Assembly (NCBI GenBank): GCA_903826205.1
Contig: CAIKDP010000249.1
Location: 1-42,802, forward strand
Reading direction: 5' to 3'
DNA: 42,802 nt
Source: Akkermansiaceae bacterium
GTDB lineage: Bacteria > Verrucomicrobiota > Verrucomicrobiia > Verrucomicrobiales > Akkermansiaceae
In this document: piece by piece, positions 16,981-27,299 of the stretch
How the letters are laid out: every line of letters starts with the position of its first letter
Position numbering within the stretch: position 1 is the first letter of the stretch
Made by a program: the position numbers and the translations under genes
Notes under the pieces: model-generated
Told to the model about the DNA's origin: nothing
The model's database searches: none
The model's input: only the letters and a program-made list of their open reading frames with translations

Positions 16981-17276
16981 TCGATTTCTCCCAACTCGAT
17001 AAACTCATTCACGAGAAAGGCCGCCTCGCCATCATGACGTTGCTCGCCTCCAGGGCCGCGCCGTGGCCGTTCCAAGACCTCAAAAGCCAATTGGACATGT
17101 CCGATGGCAATCTCATCACCCACCTGCGCACCCTCGAAAAAGCCGATTTCATCGCCGGGGAAAAATTCACCGGCGACGGCCGCCCCCAAACCCTCTATAC
17201 CCTCACCCCCACCGGCCGCCGCGCCTTCGTCGCCTACCTCGCCGTCCTCGAAAAAATCCTCGACCTCGGAAAATAA
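16977..17276 (+). CDS. Winged-helix transcriptional regulator (MarR/PadR-like, DUF-type)
   Basis: A 99-residue single-domain regulator. Helices LDKLIHEKGRLAIMTLLAS, FQDLKSQLDMSDGNLITHLRTLEKADFIAGEK and a wing at DGRPQTLYTLTPTGRRAFVAY form a winged helix; the last helix (YLAVLEKILDL) probably dimerises. The size and TLTPTGR wing match the short winged-helix (HTH_34-like) regulators that dimerise on palindromes. Three copies of a CTTTG-N5-CAAAG palindrome lie before the membrane gene (one) and before the IspH-like gene (two), so it probably represses its own operon and the next gene. Confidence 0.85.
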   Translation: MIDFSQLDKLIHEKGRLAIMTLLASRAAPWPFQDLKSQLDMSDGNLITHLRTLEKADFIAGEKFTGDGRPQTLYTLTPTGRRAFVAYLAVLEKILDLGK

Positions 17277-17302
17277 ATCCAATTTCCGCTTGCCGGAATT
17301 AG

Positions 17303-17319
17303 GCTTTGTGGTACAAAGC
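17303..17319. promoter_or_regulatory. Palindromic operator-like site 2 (GCTTTGT-GGT-ACAAAGC)
   Basis: Perfect 7-bp arms around GGT. It lies 27 bp after the regulator stop and 72 bp before site 3, centre to centre roughly seven helical turns. It shares the CTTTG-N5-CAAAG core with sites 1 and 3. Confidence 0.65.
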
Positions 17320-17374
17320 ACGACGTGACCCAGCCACTCCCGCCCCTGAGGACGGGATTTTTTCAAACCTTTAA

Positions 17375-17389
17375 CTTTGCCATACAAAG
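17375..17389. promoter_or_regulatory. Palindromic operator-like site 3 (CTTTG-CCATA-CAAAG)
   Basis: It ends two bases before the ATG of the IspH-like gene at 17392 and is identical to the core of site 1 on the opposite strand. A bound repressor here would block initiation at the start of the gene. Confidence 0.65.
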
Positions 17390-17391
17390 CC

Positions 17392-18273
17392 ATGCAAGCG
17401 ATTCTGGACCGGACTCTAACAAACATACGCGGCAGGACGGGAGAAGTGCGGGTGGTGAAAGGGTGCGGGATGGACGCGGAGACGCGCCTGGCCTTGGCGA
17501 CGCTTGAAACGCTCGCCGGCCGGGGGCGGGTGGCGGTGGCGGGCGGCTTCATGCCGGACTGCGGAGTGCAAGCGCATTTGGCGACCCTCGGTGTGGCGGA
17601 GCGGGTGCAAGAGCCGGATTTTTTCAAGTACCGGCACATGGTAGTGCCCTATTGCGGGGTGTCGCCGCGGCTGCGGAAAAGTTGGGAGGAGGCGGAAATT
17701 GATCTAACGGACCTGACCTCGCCGCGGGTGCGGCGGGCGCAAGTGGCGCTGGGTTTGTTGCGGATGGAAGGGGCGCAGGCGTTGGTGATTGGCCGTCACG
17801 AAGACCCGGAAAGCCAGGCGCTGGCAGGAGTGACCCACGGCACCAAAATCATCGAGGATACCCGGGACACCGCGCGCCTGCATTACGCCCCGGCGTTTGG
17901 GGTGGTCTGCCAAACCACGCTCTCACCGCGCCGCACGTCATGGCTCGTCCAACAACTCCGCATGCGCTACCGCGATGCCCGAGTCACTTTTCTCGATACT
18001 TCCGCCCCGGCCATGACCGCACGCGAACAGGCGTTGGAAAACATGTTGGATTGGGCGGAAGGTGTGGTGGTGGTGGGACAAACCGGTGAGGCCTCATGCG
18101 AAGCCTTGGTCGAAACCGCCTTGCGCAAGGGCCGGCCCGCCCTGATAGCCGCCACAGCCGCGGCCGTCGATCCCGCCGCCCTCGGCGGGGCCCGGCGCAT
18201 CGCCCTCACGGCAGGCGCCTTCGCCATGGACGAGACGATCCGTTGCATCGCCGCATTACTGACTCGGCGGTGA
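17392..18273 (+). CDS. IspH (LytB)-like protein lacking two iron-sulfur cysteines
   Basis: A 293-residue protein that aligns by eye along its whole length with IspH (HMBPP reductase): CGVSPRLRK with SAHGVSQAVR, ALVIGRHEDPE with ILIGHAGHPE, CQTTLS with TQTTLS, AREQALENML with NRQEAVRALA, VVVVGQTGEAS with VLVVGSKNSSN, and ALTAGAFAMD with GVTAGASAPD. The cluster ligand of TCPLV is Ser110 (TSPRV) and that of DICYAT is Ser204 (DTSAPA). His74 and His124 equivalents are Cys88 and Asp138. Cys25 may keep the first ligand. It is therefore unlikely to be a normal HMBPP reductase. It lies behind two palindromes, next to a regulator and a membrane protein. A TTG at 17377 is an alternative start. Confidence 0.8.
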   Translation: MQAILDRTLTNIRGRTGEVRVVKGCGMDAETRLALATLETLAGRGRVAVAGGFMPDCGVQAHLATLGVAERVQEPDFFKYRHMVVPYCGVSPRLRKSWEEAEIDLTDLTSPRVRRAQVALGLLRMEGAQALVIGRHEDPESQALAGVTHGTKIIEDTRDTARLHYAPAFGVVCQTTLSPRRTSWLVQQLRMRYRDARVTFLDTSAPAMTAREQALENMLDWAEGVVVVGQTGEASCEALVETALRKGRPALIAATAAAVDPAALGGARRIALTAGAFAMDETIRCIAALLTRR

Positions 18274-18276
18274 TTT

Positions 18277-18651
18277 CTAACGCTCCAAAATTTCCACCTC
18301 GTAGCCATCCGGGTCGGTGACAAACGCCATCTTGCGCCCGCCGCCGCTGAAGATCCCGCGCCAGCCGTCGGGCCAGATGGCGATGCCGGCGGTCTCCACC
18401 GCCGCGCAATACGCGACGATGTCGGGTACGCCAAGGCAGGTGTGCATCAAGTCCTCGGGGCAGCTCGCCTGATAGTCAGGCGAGTGGCACAACTCCAAAA
18501 ACACCTCGTTTCCCGGCAATTCGAGAAACGCGAGGCGGTTGCCTTGCGGCGAGTCCTTGCGCTCGCCCTCCACATAACCCAGGGCCTTGTAGAAGGCGAT
18601 GGATCGTTCGATATCGCGGACACGGATGCGGGTGTGTAGAAAGCGGATCAT
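18277..18651 (-). CDS. Glyoxalase I-like VOC-superfamily protein
   Basis: A 124-residue vicinal-oxygen-chelate protein with two beta-alpha-beta-beta-beta modules: IRFLHTRIRVRDIERSIAFYKALGY, then LAFLELPGNEVFLELCH, HTCLGVPDIVAYCAAV and MAFVTDPDGYEVEILER. The metal-binding His6, a Glu in FLELC, the His of MHTCLGV and the last Glu are in place, as in GloA, although glutathione dependence cannot be read from the sequence. The chosen start (MIRFLHTRIRV) gives the normal domain boundary; a longer frame upstream has no resemblance. Its stop is 3 bp from the stop of the IspH-like gene on the other strand. Confidence 0.82.
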   Translation of the reverse strand: MIRFLHTRIRVRDIERSIAFYKALGYVEGERKDSPQGNRLAFLELPGNEVFLELCHSPDYQASCPEDLMHTCLGVPDIVAYCAAVETAGIAIWPDGWRGIFSGGGRKMAFVTDPDGYEVEILER

Positions 18652-18803
18652 GGCAGCCGTAAGGTGCCGCAAGGCGGTCCCGCTGCCAAATGGAAAATAC
18701 GCCGCTTCTTGTTTGCAATACGGCCGGCGGATCCTCATGTTAGTTCCATCCCGCCAGCCGCGTACGGCGTGCCGGATGCTGATTCATCCAACCGACCACT
18801 GCC

Positions 18804-21377
<2,574 letters not shown>

Positions 21378-21390
21378 CCACATATTTCAT

Positions 21391-21419
21391 TTGACATGCA
21401 AAATGGCACGTGCCATAGA
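21391..21419 (+). promoter_or_regulatory. vapBC promoter, near-leaderless
   Basis: TTGACA (21391-21396), a 17-bp spacer and CATAGA (21414-21419), then seven bases to the ATG at 21427. The -35 is perfect and the -10 is weak. It starts only 14 bp after the clpB stop. Confidence 0.5.
21403..21416. promoter_or_regulatory. Palindromic operator ATGGCACGTGCCAT
   Basis: A perfect 14-bp palindrome in the spacer between -35 and -10 of the vapBC promoter, overlapping the -10. This is the expected position for autorepression by the antitoxin. The same ATGG/CCAT ends occur over the -10 of the vapBC module at 1.5 kb. Confidence 0.65.
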
Positions 21420-21426
21420 AAATGGC

Positions 21427-21702
21427 ATGAAAGTTTGCATTCCCATCGACAAGGCCGGCCGGGTGGTCTTGCCAAAGGCCGTCAGGGAGCGCTTGCACCT
21501 GGTGGCCGGCGACATGCTCGAACTTGAACTGGGCGGCCAGCAGGTCTCCCTGCGCGCCCGCCGCAGTGCACCCGCCCGCATCATTCGCGAGGGCAAGCGG
21601 GCCGTCTGGGATGCCCCGGGAGAATTTGCGACGCTGGAAGAAATCGAGCGCAGTGTGGCCCGTGGCCGCGGCGAACGCGACGTGCGTGCGTCCGGCCTTT
21701 GA
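21427..21702 (+). CDS. vapB: AbrB/SpoVT-type VapB antitoxin
   Basis: A 91-residue protein. The swapped-hairpin DNA-binding part is MKVCIPIDKAGRVVLPKAVRERLHLVAGDMLEL. A longer tail (ARIIREGKRAVWDAPGEFATLEEIERSV) should bind the toxin. An in-frame ATG at 21403 would add eight residues but lies inside the operator palindrome and upstream of the likely transcription start, so 21427 is preferred. The toxin gene follows after six bases. Located directly behind clpB, it shares no terminator with it. Confidence 0.85.
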   Translation: MKVCIPIDKAGRVVLPKAVRERLHLVAGDMLELELGGQQVSLRARRSAPARIIREGKRAVWDAPGEFATLEEIERSVARGRGERDVRASGL

Positions 21703-21708
21703 GAACCG

Positions 21709-22146
21709 ATGAAGATCTTCCTTGATACCAATGTCATGGTGGCGGCTTCCATTCGGCAGCATCCCCATTTTGCGAGAGCCGATCTCGTCCTGCGCCGCTG
21801 CGCGGACGGGCTGGACCATGCCGTCATTCACGCGCACAGCCTGCTGGAATTTCATTCCGCCATGACCCAACTGCCGCGCGGGATGGCCGTTCCGCCATCA
21901 GCGGTTGAAACCATCCTCAAGGAGGGGATCCTGCCGTTTGTACGTTGTGTTGCCCTGCCGGCTCGCGAAATCCAACAAATTCAAAAGAGGGCCGGCCAAC
22001 TCGGCTTGACGGGTGGCATCATCTACGACCTCTATCATTTGGTGGTTGCGGAAAAGGAACAGGCCGAGCGACTCTATACCTTCAACACCGGCCACTTCCA
22101 ACAACTCGCCATGCCAAGCTTCAGCGGCAAAATCGTATCCCCGTAA
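21709..22146 (+). CDS. vapC: VapC-like PIN-domain toxin
   Basis: A 145-residue PIN protein beginning MKIFLDTNVMVAASIRQHPHF (Asp6), with HSLLEFHSAM (Glu) and GGIIYDLYHLVVA (Asp). The last acidic position reads TFNTGHF, with Asn where many PIN proteins have Asp, so the active site may be slightly unusual. It is the predicted RNase of the third toxin-antitoxin pair in the window. Downstream comes a 298-bp repeat-rich gap. Confidence 0.85.
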   Translation: MKIFLDTNVMVAASIRQHPHFARADLVLRRCADGLDHAVIHAHSLLEFHSAMTQLPRGMAVPPSAVETILKEGILPFVRCVALPAREIQQIQKRAGQLGLTGGIIYDLYHLVVAEKEQAERLYTFNTGHFQQLAMPSFSGKIVSP

Positions 22147-22171
22147 CCGTTCATGCACCTCGGACGTTCAC

Positions 22172-22304
22172 GGCGTTGTGGCCAACGCGCCTACGAAGAG
22201 TGCGGCAGCTCGTAGGCGCATTCGTGAGAATGCGTCTGGGGTGAGGGTGTGGCCATGGGCAGTCGGGGATCACTCCCCCGCGTTGTGACCAACGCGCCTA
22301 CGAT
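22172..22304. repeat. Three copies of a CGCGTT-type hairpin repeat
   Basis: Units at about 22172-22196 (plus), 22210-22241 (inverted) and 22275-22304 (plus). Each has a C-rich flank, a 5-6 bp stem, a six-base loop and the end CCTACG. Stems are (G)GCGTT/AACGC, CGCATT/AATGCG and CGCGTT/AACGCG, so the changes keep pairing. Two further copies lie at 33024-33112. Confidence 0.8.
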
Positions 22305-22333
22305 GAGTGCGGCCAATTATCCCAAAAGATTGC

Positions 22334-22361
22334 TTGGCATGGGGCATTAGAGTGGTATTCT
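22334..22361 (+). promoter_or_regulatory. Candidate promoter of the ABC exporter gene
   Basis: TTGGCA (22334-22339), a 16-bp spacer and TATTCT (22356-22361), followed by an untranslated leader of about 77 bases before the ATG at 22445. It lies right after the hairpin repeats. Confidence 0.45.
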
Positions 22362-22444
22362 CACAAACGCCTGTTTCCCCGGACTCTCCTAGCCCACCGT
22401 GCCATTAGCCAAGCGGCGCCGGCACCGCTGCAAGTTCATGTGCC

Positions 22445-24124
22445 ATGACGACTTCCACGATGACGACCTGGCAGCGTTTCCAGCGGCTCGTGAAGCCGGT
22501 GTTTCTCTCGGAGAAACGGTGGAAGTTCACGCTGCTGCTGGTGGTCATCGTCGCTTTCGCGCTGGCCTCGCGCGGCATGGACTTTGCCATCAGCTACATC
22601 AACCGCGACTTTTTCAATGCCCTGGCCCTCCGCGAGCAGGCGGAGTTTTTCCACCAGCTGTACTATTATGTGGCGGCATTGGCAGTGCTCACCGTCATCA
22701 ACGTGTTCTATCGCTTTACCGAGGAACGCTTCGCCCTGTTCTGGCGGGGCTGGCTGTCACGCAAATATATCGACGACTACCTGCATCGGCAGGCCTACTA
22801 CAAAATCCTCGCCTACCATGAGGTGGACAACCCGGATCAGCGGATCCAGGAGGACGTCAGGAATTTCACGACCACCACGCTCTCGATCTTCATGATCCTG
22901 CTCAATTCCACCTTCACCTTTCTCAGCTTCATTTACATCCTTTACTCCATCTCCGGCCGCCTCGTGGTGGCCGCCGTAATCTATGCCATCGCCGGCTCGG
23001 TGGCGGCCTATCTGCTAGGAAAACCGCTCATCGCGCTCAACTTCTCCCAGTTGCGCAAGGAGGCGGATTTCCGCTACAAGCTGATCAATGTCCGCGATAA
23101 CGCCGAGGCCATCGCCCTGATCCGCGGAGAATCCAAAGAAGCGGTCCGCGTCCGTCAGCGCTTGCGCGATTGTGTCCAGAACCTGGTAAGCATCATCGGT
23201 TGGACCCGCAACCTGAACTTTTTCACCTTCGCCTACAATTTTCTCATCCCCATCATCCCGACTGTCATCGCGGCCCCGCTCTATCTGAGCGGCAAGATCG
23301 AATTCGGCGTGGTGATCCAGGCGGCCGCGGCGTTTTCCAGCGTGCTGACCGCGCTCTCCGTGGTTGTATCCAACTTCAACGCCTTCAGTTCGCTGGCCGC
23401 GGTGACAACCCGCCTGGGGTCCTTCTCGGAAGCGCTCGAAGAATCCACCGCCCCGGATTTGCCGGGTGAGAAAATCACTGCCGTCGAAGAGCCGCAGTTG
23501 AAATTCAGCGGTGTGACCGTCCGCACCCCGGGTGAACAAAACAAAGTGCTCATCGACAACCTCTCATTTGAGTTGAAGCAGCAATCGCTGCTGATTTGCG
23601 GGCCAAGCGGAAGTGGCAAGAGCTCCGTGCTGCGCGTCATCGCCGGTCTCTGGCGGCACGGATCCGGCACGCTCATCCGCCCGCCATTGCATGAGGCGGC
23701 CTTCCTTCCACAGCGGCCGTACATGGCCCTCGGCTCACTGCGCAGCCAGTTGCTCTATTCGCTGCACCACAAACGGATACCCGCCGACGCTCACCTTCAC
23801 GCCGTGCTCGTGCAGGTGGGACTTGAAAAAATGCTCGAGCGCGTCGGAGGCTTGGAGGCCGAGCTGGATTGGGGCAGCTTTCTTTCCAACGGTGAGCGCC
23901 AATTGCTGGCCTTTGCGCGCGTACTGTTGTGCAAACCGGAATATGTGTTCCTCGATGAAGCCACCTCGGCCCTTGACGCCGAATCCGAAGAGATGATCTA
24001 TCTGCGGGTGAAAAGCTTCGCCAGGATCTTCGCCAGTGTGGGCAACCGCCGTTCGATAGGTAAATTCCACAACACGGTCCTGGAACTGGCCGGCGACGGT
24101 TCCTGGCGGACTGAGGAATGTTAG
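22445..24124 (+). CDS. ABC exporter with SbmA/BacA-like membrane domain (YddA/Rv1819c type)
   Basis: A 559-residue fused permease-ATPase. The first 330 residues have about six membrane helices and the SbmA/BacA/ABCD-type core (FYRFTEERFALFWRGWLSRKYIDDYL, ALIRGESKEAVRVRQRL). The ATPase has Walker A CGPSGSGKSS, Q-loop AFLPQRPYM, signature LSNGERQ and Walker B YVFLDEATSALDAESE. Relatives carry long-chain acyl groups, cobalamin or peptides, so the substrate is open. The start could be 22445 or 22460. Its TAG stop shares a TTAG with the TAA stop of apbE on the other strand, a 4-bp overlap. Confidence 0.9.
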   Translation: MTTSTMTTWQRFQRLVKPVFLSEKRWKFTLLLVVIVAFALASRGMDFAISYINRDFFNALALREQAEFFHQLYYYVAALAVLTVINVFYRFTEERFALFWRGWLSRKYIDDYLHRQAYYKILAYHEVDNPDQRIQEDVRNFTTTTLSIFMILLNSTFTFLSFIYILYSISGRLVVAAVIYAIAGSVAAYLLGKPLIALNFSQLRKEADFRYKLINVRDNAEAIALIRGESKEAVRVRQRLRDCVQNLVSIIGWTRNLNFFTFAYNFLIPIIPTVIAAPLYLSGKIEFGVVIQAAAAFSSVLTALSVVVSNFNAFSSLAAVTTRLGSFSEALEESTAPDLPGEKITAVEEPQLKFSGVTVRTPGEQNKVLIDNLSFELKQQSLLICGPSGSGKSSVLRVIAGLWRHGSGTLIRPPLHEAAFLPQRPYMALGSLRSQLLYSLHHKRIPADAHLHAVLVQVGLEKMLERVGGLEAELDWGSFLSNGERQLLAFARVLLCKPEYVFLDEATSALDAESEEMIYLRVKSFARIFASVGNRRSIGKFHNTVLELAGDGSWRTEEC

Positions 24125-24978
24125 ATGAGTGACAATTCCTCCACCGTGCCGTTGAGGTCGGCGTAGGCGTGCAGAAGAGTGTCTGGCTGGCCCATGGTGG
24201 TGCGCACCTCGTCCCGGCTCATCAGCACCAGCGCGGTGGACCACGCCTCGGCCAGGGTGGCGGTGCGGGCGATGGCCCACACCCGGTCGCTCAGGTAGGT
24301 CTCGCCCGTTGCCTCACCACTGGGATGGACGATGTGGTGGCCTTGCACGTCGGTGCCCGAGGCGCTGAGCGAGGCGTTTGATAAGACAAGCTGTCTGGCT
24401 TCAAGCGCACCCGCGAGTTCCACGGGCCACGCCTGCGGGCCGACGGCTAACAAGGAACTGGCACCCGCGGCCAGCAGGGCGCTGCCCACTCCCCAATCGA
24501 GCAGCAGTGCGGCCATTTGATCGAGGGCGAAGCCTTTGGCAATGCCACCGAGGTCGAGTTCGCGGCCGGGTGCCTCACACGTGATGGCGGCCACATCGGG
24601 ATGAATGACGAGTCTGCCGGCAAGCGGTGGTGGCGGGGTGCCGGCCTTGGCTTTGCGGTGTTGGATGCGGGTGCCGAGGGTGATGTCGAAGAGCCCGCCG
24701 GTTTGCACGTGCGCCTGCATGGCCAGTAGCAGGCACTGGTGGCATGGCTCGCTCAGGTAGAGCGTTTCACCCGCTTGCATGTGGTTGATCCGGAACACAT
24801 CGCTGCCATCGATAAAGCGACTCAACTTGGTCTCGAGGTTGTCTAACAACTCAAAGCATTCCCTGGCCATGCCTGCAAGAAAGTCCGGGTCATTGCCGAT
24901 GAGGCGCAGCGTGAAGGTGGTGTTCATCGCCTCATGCATGAACTGGCTGGAGTCGGGCAATGGCACGGGCGGGGTCAT
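24121..24978 (-). CDS. apbE: FAD:protein FMN transferase (ApbE family)
   Basis: A 285-residue ApbE protein. It has the start HEAMNTTFTLRLIG, KLSRFIDGSDVFRINH, FDITLGTRIQHRK, DLGGIAKGFALDQMAALLLDWGVG, GHHIVHPSGE and a C-terminal TLAEAWSTALVLM. ApbE enzymes attach FMN covalently to Thr/Ser of targets such as NqrB/NqrC or RnfG. The usual GG pair after the cofactor helix reads AAGASS here. No signal peptide is apparent. The ATG overlaps the stop of the Agl23-like gene in an ATGA. No obvious flavinylation target is in the window. Confidence 0.88.
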   Translation of the reverse strand: MTPPVPLPDSSQFMHEAMNTTFTLRLIGNDPDFLAGMARECFELLDNLETKLSRFIDGSDVFRINHMQAGETLYLSEPCHQCLLLAMQAHVQTGGLFDITLGTRIQHRKAKAGTPPPPLAGRLVIHPDVAAITCEAPGRELDLGGIAKGFALDQMAALLLDWGVGSALLAAGASSLLAVGPQAWPVELAGALEARQLVLSNASLSASGTDVQGHHIVHPSGEATGETYLSDRVWAIARTATLAEAWSTALVLMSRDEVRTTMGQPDTLLHAYADLNGTVEELSLI

Positions 24979-26501
24979 GGCGTGTCAGGACTCATCCACG
25001 CGCTCCAAATGTCATTGCGGAGGAACAGGGTGATGGACACGTTGGCCCGCAGCCCGCGTGGCAGCGGCGTGTGCGTCTTGGCAAGTTGCGTCACAACCGC
25101 ATCACTGGAATCCGGCACGCAAAAGACCACCGGGAATTTATCCAGATCCGGCGGCGGGTCCTGCCAGTAGCCGATGGTCTTGAACGAGCGCAGATACCAT
25201 GGCAGGGGCCAATAGCCGTTGCCAATGACGGCGATGGGCTCAAGCGCATGTTGCGGCGCCTTTTTCGCGACTTGTTGCAGCCACGGTTCGACGGCTTCGA
25301 TGTCCCGGCGCGTGGGCACATAGGCAAACGGGTTGCGGGCGTCCGAGGCAAGACGGCCTGTGGCATAACGGGTCTGCCGGAACTGCGCAACCACAGTCAA
25401 CCCGACTAGGACTAACAAGGCGGCCTGCCACCGCGGACGGAGGGAGCCCATCCCCGCCACGCTGAAGCCCGCCAGCACACACACATGCGCCCATGGCAAC
25501 ACCATGAGCCAGGGGGTCTTGTAGGCTATCAGACCATAGATGATGAAATGTCCCACTGAGGCATAGGCGATGAAGCGGATGGTGTTGCGCCGCCCATTGT
25601 CCATGCCGGCACTCCGGAAAGTGGTGGCATAGGCGATGAGCGCCAGCACGGCCACCGGCGTGCCAAACCACCAGACGCCGCCGGATTTGTGCGGCACTGT
25701 GAGAAAATCCAGATAATAGAAGAACGGTTTGTCATGGCCGGCTCCGGTCTTGTAGACAAAGAACGTGCGCACCGCGTCCACCGCCCCCTGCAGGTTGCTG
25801 AATCCGTCGGTGTAAAAATATCCCGCGGTGACCATGGCACTGAGCGCCGACCAGAGGGCCGGAATCCGAAAGGTCCGCCACGCGGCAAGCAGTGTGGCAT
25901 GCGTAAACCAGGCGCGGTTGCCCAGGGCGACCACGCCCCCGGCGGCCAGCCAGGCGATGAGGCTGATGGCGAACGTCTCACGCGTCGCAAACATCAGGCC
26001 GATGCACACACCCGGAATCCCGTGGCGCGGGTTTGTTAGTATGACCAGCAGGCCGAGAATTCCGAACAACCCGAAAACCGACTCGTGGATATACATCCGG
26101 CTGTAGTAAACCAACAGCGGGGCTGTGGCCAGCAGGGTTGCCGCCAGCAGCATCGGCGCATCCCCCCACCGCCGCCGCCAGAACCACGGGAGCAGCACCA
26201 GCAGGGACCCGGCCAGCGCCGGTACCAATCGCAAGGTGCCTTTGGTCATTTCCTGCCAGCGGGTTTCGCCACGCGCCCGGCATACGGGCATGGCCAGACT
26301 GCTGAGCAGCGGACCATGGAAATGTTGCGGATCGAATTGCCCGGTGCCGGTTTCCATGCGCTTGGCGGTGATGCGGGCACCGGTGGCCTCATCGCAGTGG
26401 AACGGGCGTGCCGCCAGTTGATCGAAACGCAGGAATGCCCCGAGGGCGAGCACTCCGGTCCAACACACTAGAATGATGATTTTCTTTGTCAAGCTATGCA
26501 T
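24975..26501 (-). CDS. Agl23-like / TIGR03663-type multi-pass membrane protein (GT39-like)
   Basis: A 508-residue polytopic protein with about ten hydrophobic helices. The first periplasmic loop holds RPFHCDEATGARI and QFDPQHFHGPLLSSL, matching the acidic loop motif of dolichyl-phosphate-mannose-type glycosyltransferases and of the TIGR03663 group annotated as flippase-associated Agl23. The last 100 residues are a soluble tail. It probably transfers or moves lipid-linked sugar in the envelope. It is translationally coupled to apbE and divergent from a GT2 glycosyltransferase, with 54 bp between their starts. Confidence 0.8.
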   Translation of the reverse strand: MHSLTKKIIILVCWTGVLALGAFLRFDQLAARPFHCDEATGARITAKRMETGTGQFDPQHFHGPLLSSLAMPVCRARGETRWQEMTKGTLRLVPALAGSLLVLLPWFWRRRWGDAPMLLAATLLATAPLLVYYSRMYIHESVFGLFGILGLLVILTNPRHGIPGVCIGLMFATRETFAISLIAWLAAGGVVALGNRAWFTHATLLAAWRTFRIPALWSALSAMVTAGYFYTDGFSNLQGAVDAVRTFFVYKTGAGHDKPFFYYLDFLTVPHKSGGVWWFGTPVAVLALIAYATTFRSAGMDNGRRNTIRFIAYASVGHFIIYGLIAYKTPWLMVLPWAHVCVLAGFSVAGMGSLRPRWQAALLVLVGLTVVAQFRQTRYATGRLASDARNPFAYVPTRRDIEAVEPWLQQVAKKAPQHALEPIAVIGNGYWPLPWYLRSFKTIGYWQDPPPDLDKFPVVFCVPDSSDAVVTQLAKTHTPLPRGLRANVSITLFLRNDIWSAWMSPDTP

Positions 26502-26555
26502 GGATACGCTGAAAGATGCGCGTTTTTTGCAATGTATATTTGGCAGTCCGAACCC

Positions 26556-27290
26556 ATGCCGACTTCCCCATCCACTATTCTGTTAGTCACGCCCGTCTGG
26601 AATGACTCGTCGCGGTTGGCCGTTTTCGGCCCGGAGTTGGCTCGGGTGCTTGCCTCCACAGCCCTGCCTATCCGTTGGATCATCGCTGATGACGGATCGG
26701 AGAAGGACGACTGCGCGCGACTGGCCGCCTTGTTGGAAAAATTCGCCGCGGTGTTTCCGCGGGTGAAGTTGCATTTCGCGGCGGCGCATTATGGCAAAGG
26801 TTCGGTGATCCGGGAGGCTTGGGCGCTGGACCCGCAGGCGGAGTGGCTGGCCTTTGTCGATGCCGATGGCGCCGTGAACGCGGCGGATACCGTCGCGTTG
26901 ATAGAGTCGGCGCTGGCGGCGGATTGTTCGGTGATGGGCCTTCGCAAGCGCACGGCGGAGACGCAAATCAAGGAGAGCCTTTATCGTGGTCTGATGCATC
27001 GGGCGTTCCTCATGGTGGCGGACATCATGTTAGGCCTGCGCTCTGAAGACCTGCAATGCGGGGCCAAGGTGCTGCGGGCGGTGGACTATCGAAAAATCGC
27101 CCCGGATCTGCGCGAAAACGGCCTGGCCTTTGATTCCGAACTGCTCTGCGCCCTTCACCACAGTGGCGCCGATTGGCAGGAGCAACCGGTCAATTGGACC
27201 CAGAAAAATGGCGGCAAGGTCCACCCCCTGCGCGACGCTTGGGGCATGCTCAAGGCGCTCAACCGCGTGCGCAAGCGCTTCCACGGCTGA
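26556..27290 (+). CDS. Family 2 glycosyltransferase
   Basis: A 244-residue soluble GT-A enzyme. The start STILLVTPVWNDSSRLAVFGPEL is followed by the nucleotide site WIIADDGSEKDD, KGSVIREAW, and the DxD-like FVDADGAVNAAD, then DLQCGAKVLR and GLAFDSELLCALH. It resembles polyprenyl-phosphate glycosyltransferases such as DPG/DPM synthases, but without membrane helices. ATG 26532 would add eight residues; a TATATT lies at 26535-26540, which favours the start at 26556. The neighbouring Agl23-like protein could use the lipid-linked sugar it makes. It ends 9 bp before the convergent hydrolase gene. Confidence 0.87.
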   Translation: MPTSPSTILLVTPVWNDSSRLAVFGPELARVLASTALPIRWIIADDGSEKDDCARLAALLEKFAAVFPRVKLHFAAAHYGKGSVIREAWALDPQAEWLAFVDADGAVNAADTVALIESALAADCSVMGLRKRTAETQIKESLYRGLMHRAFLMVADIMLGLRSEDLQCGAKVLRAVDYRKIAPDLRENGLAFDSELLCALHHSGADWQEQPVNWTQKNGGKVHPLRDAWGMLKALNRVRKRFHG

Positions 27291-27299
27291 GGGTCGTGG

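Noticed and set aside
18652..18803. Heat-shock promoter or CIRCE element before clpB
   Set aside because: No TTAGCACTC inverted repeat and no good sigma-32 type match was found.
22172..22304. CRISPR-like array from repeated hairpins
   Set aside because: Units occur in both orientations, spacing is irregular, stems vary, and no cas gene is present.
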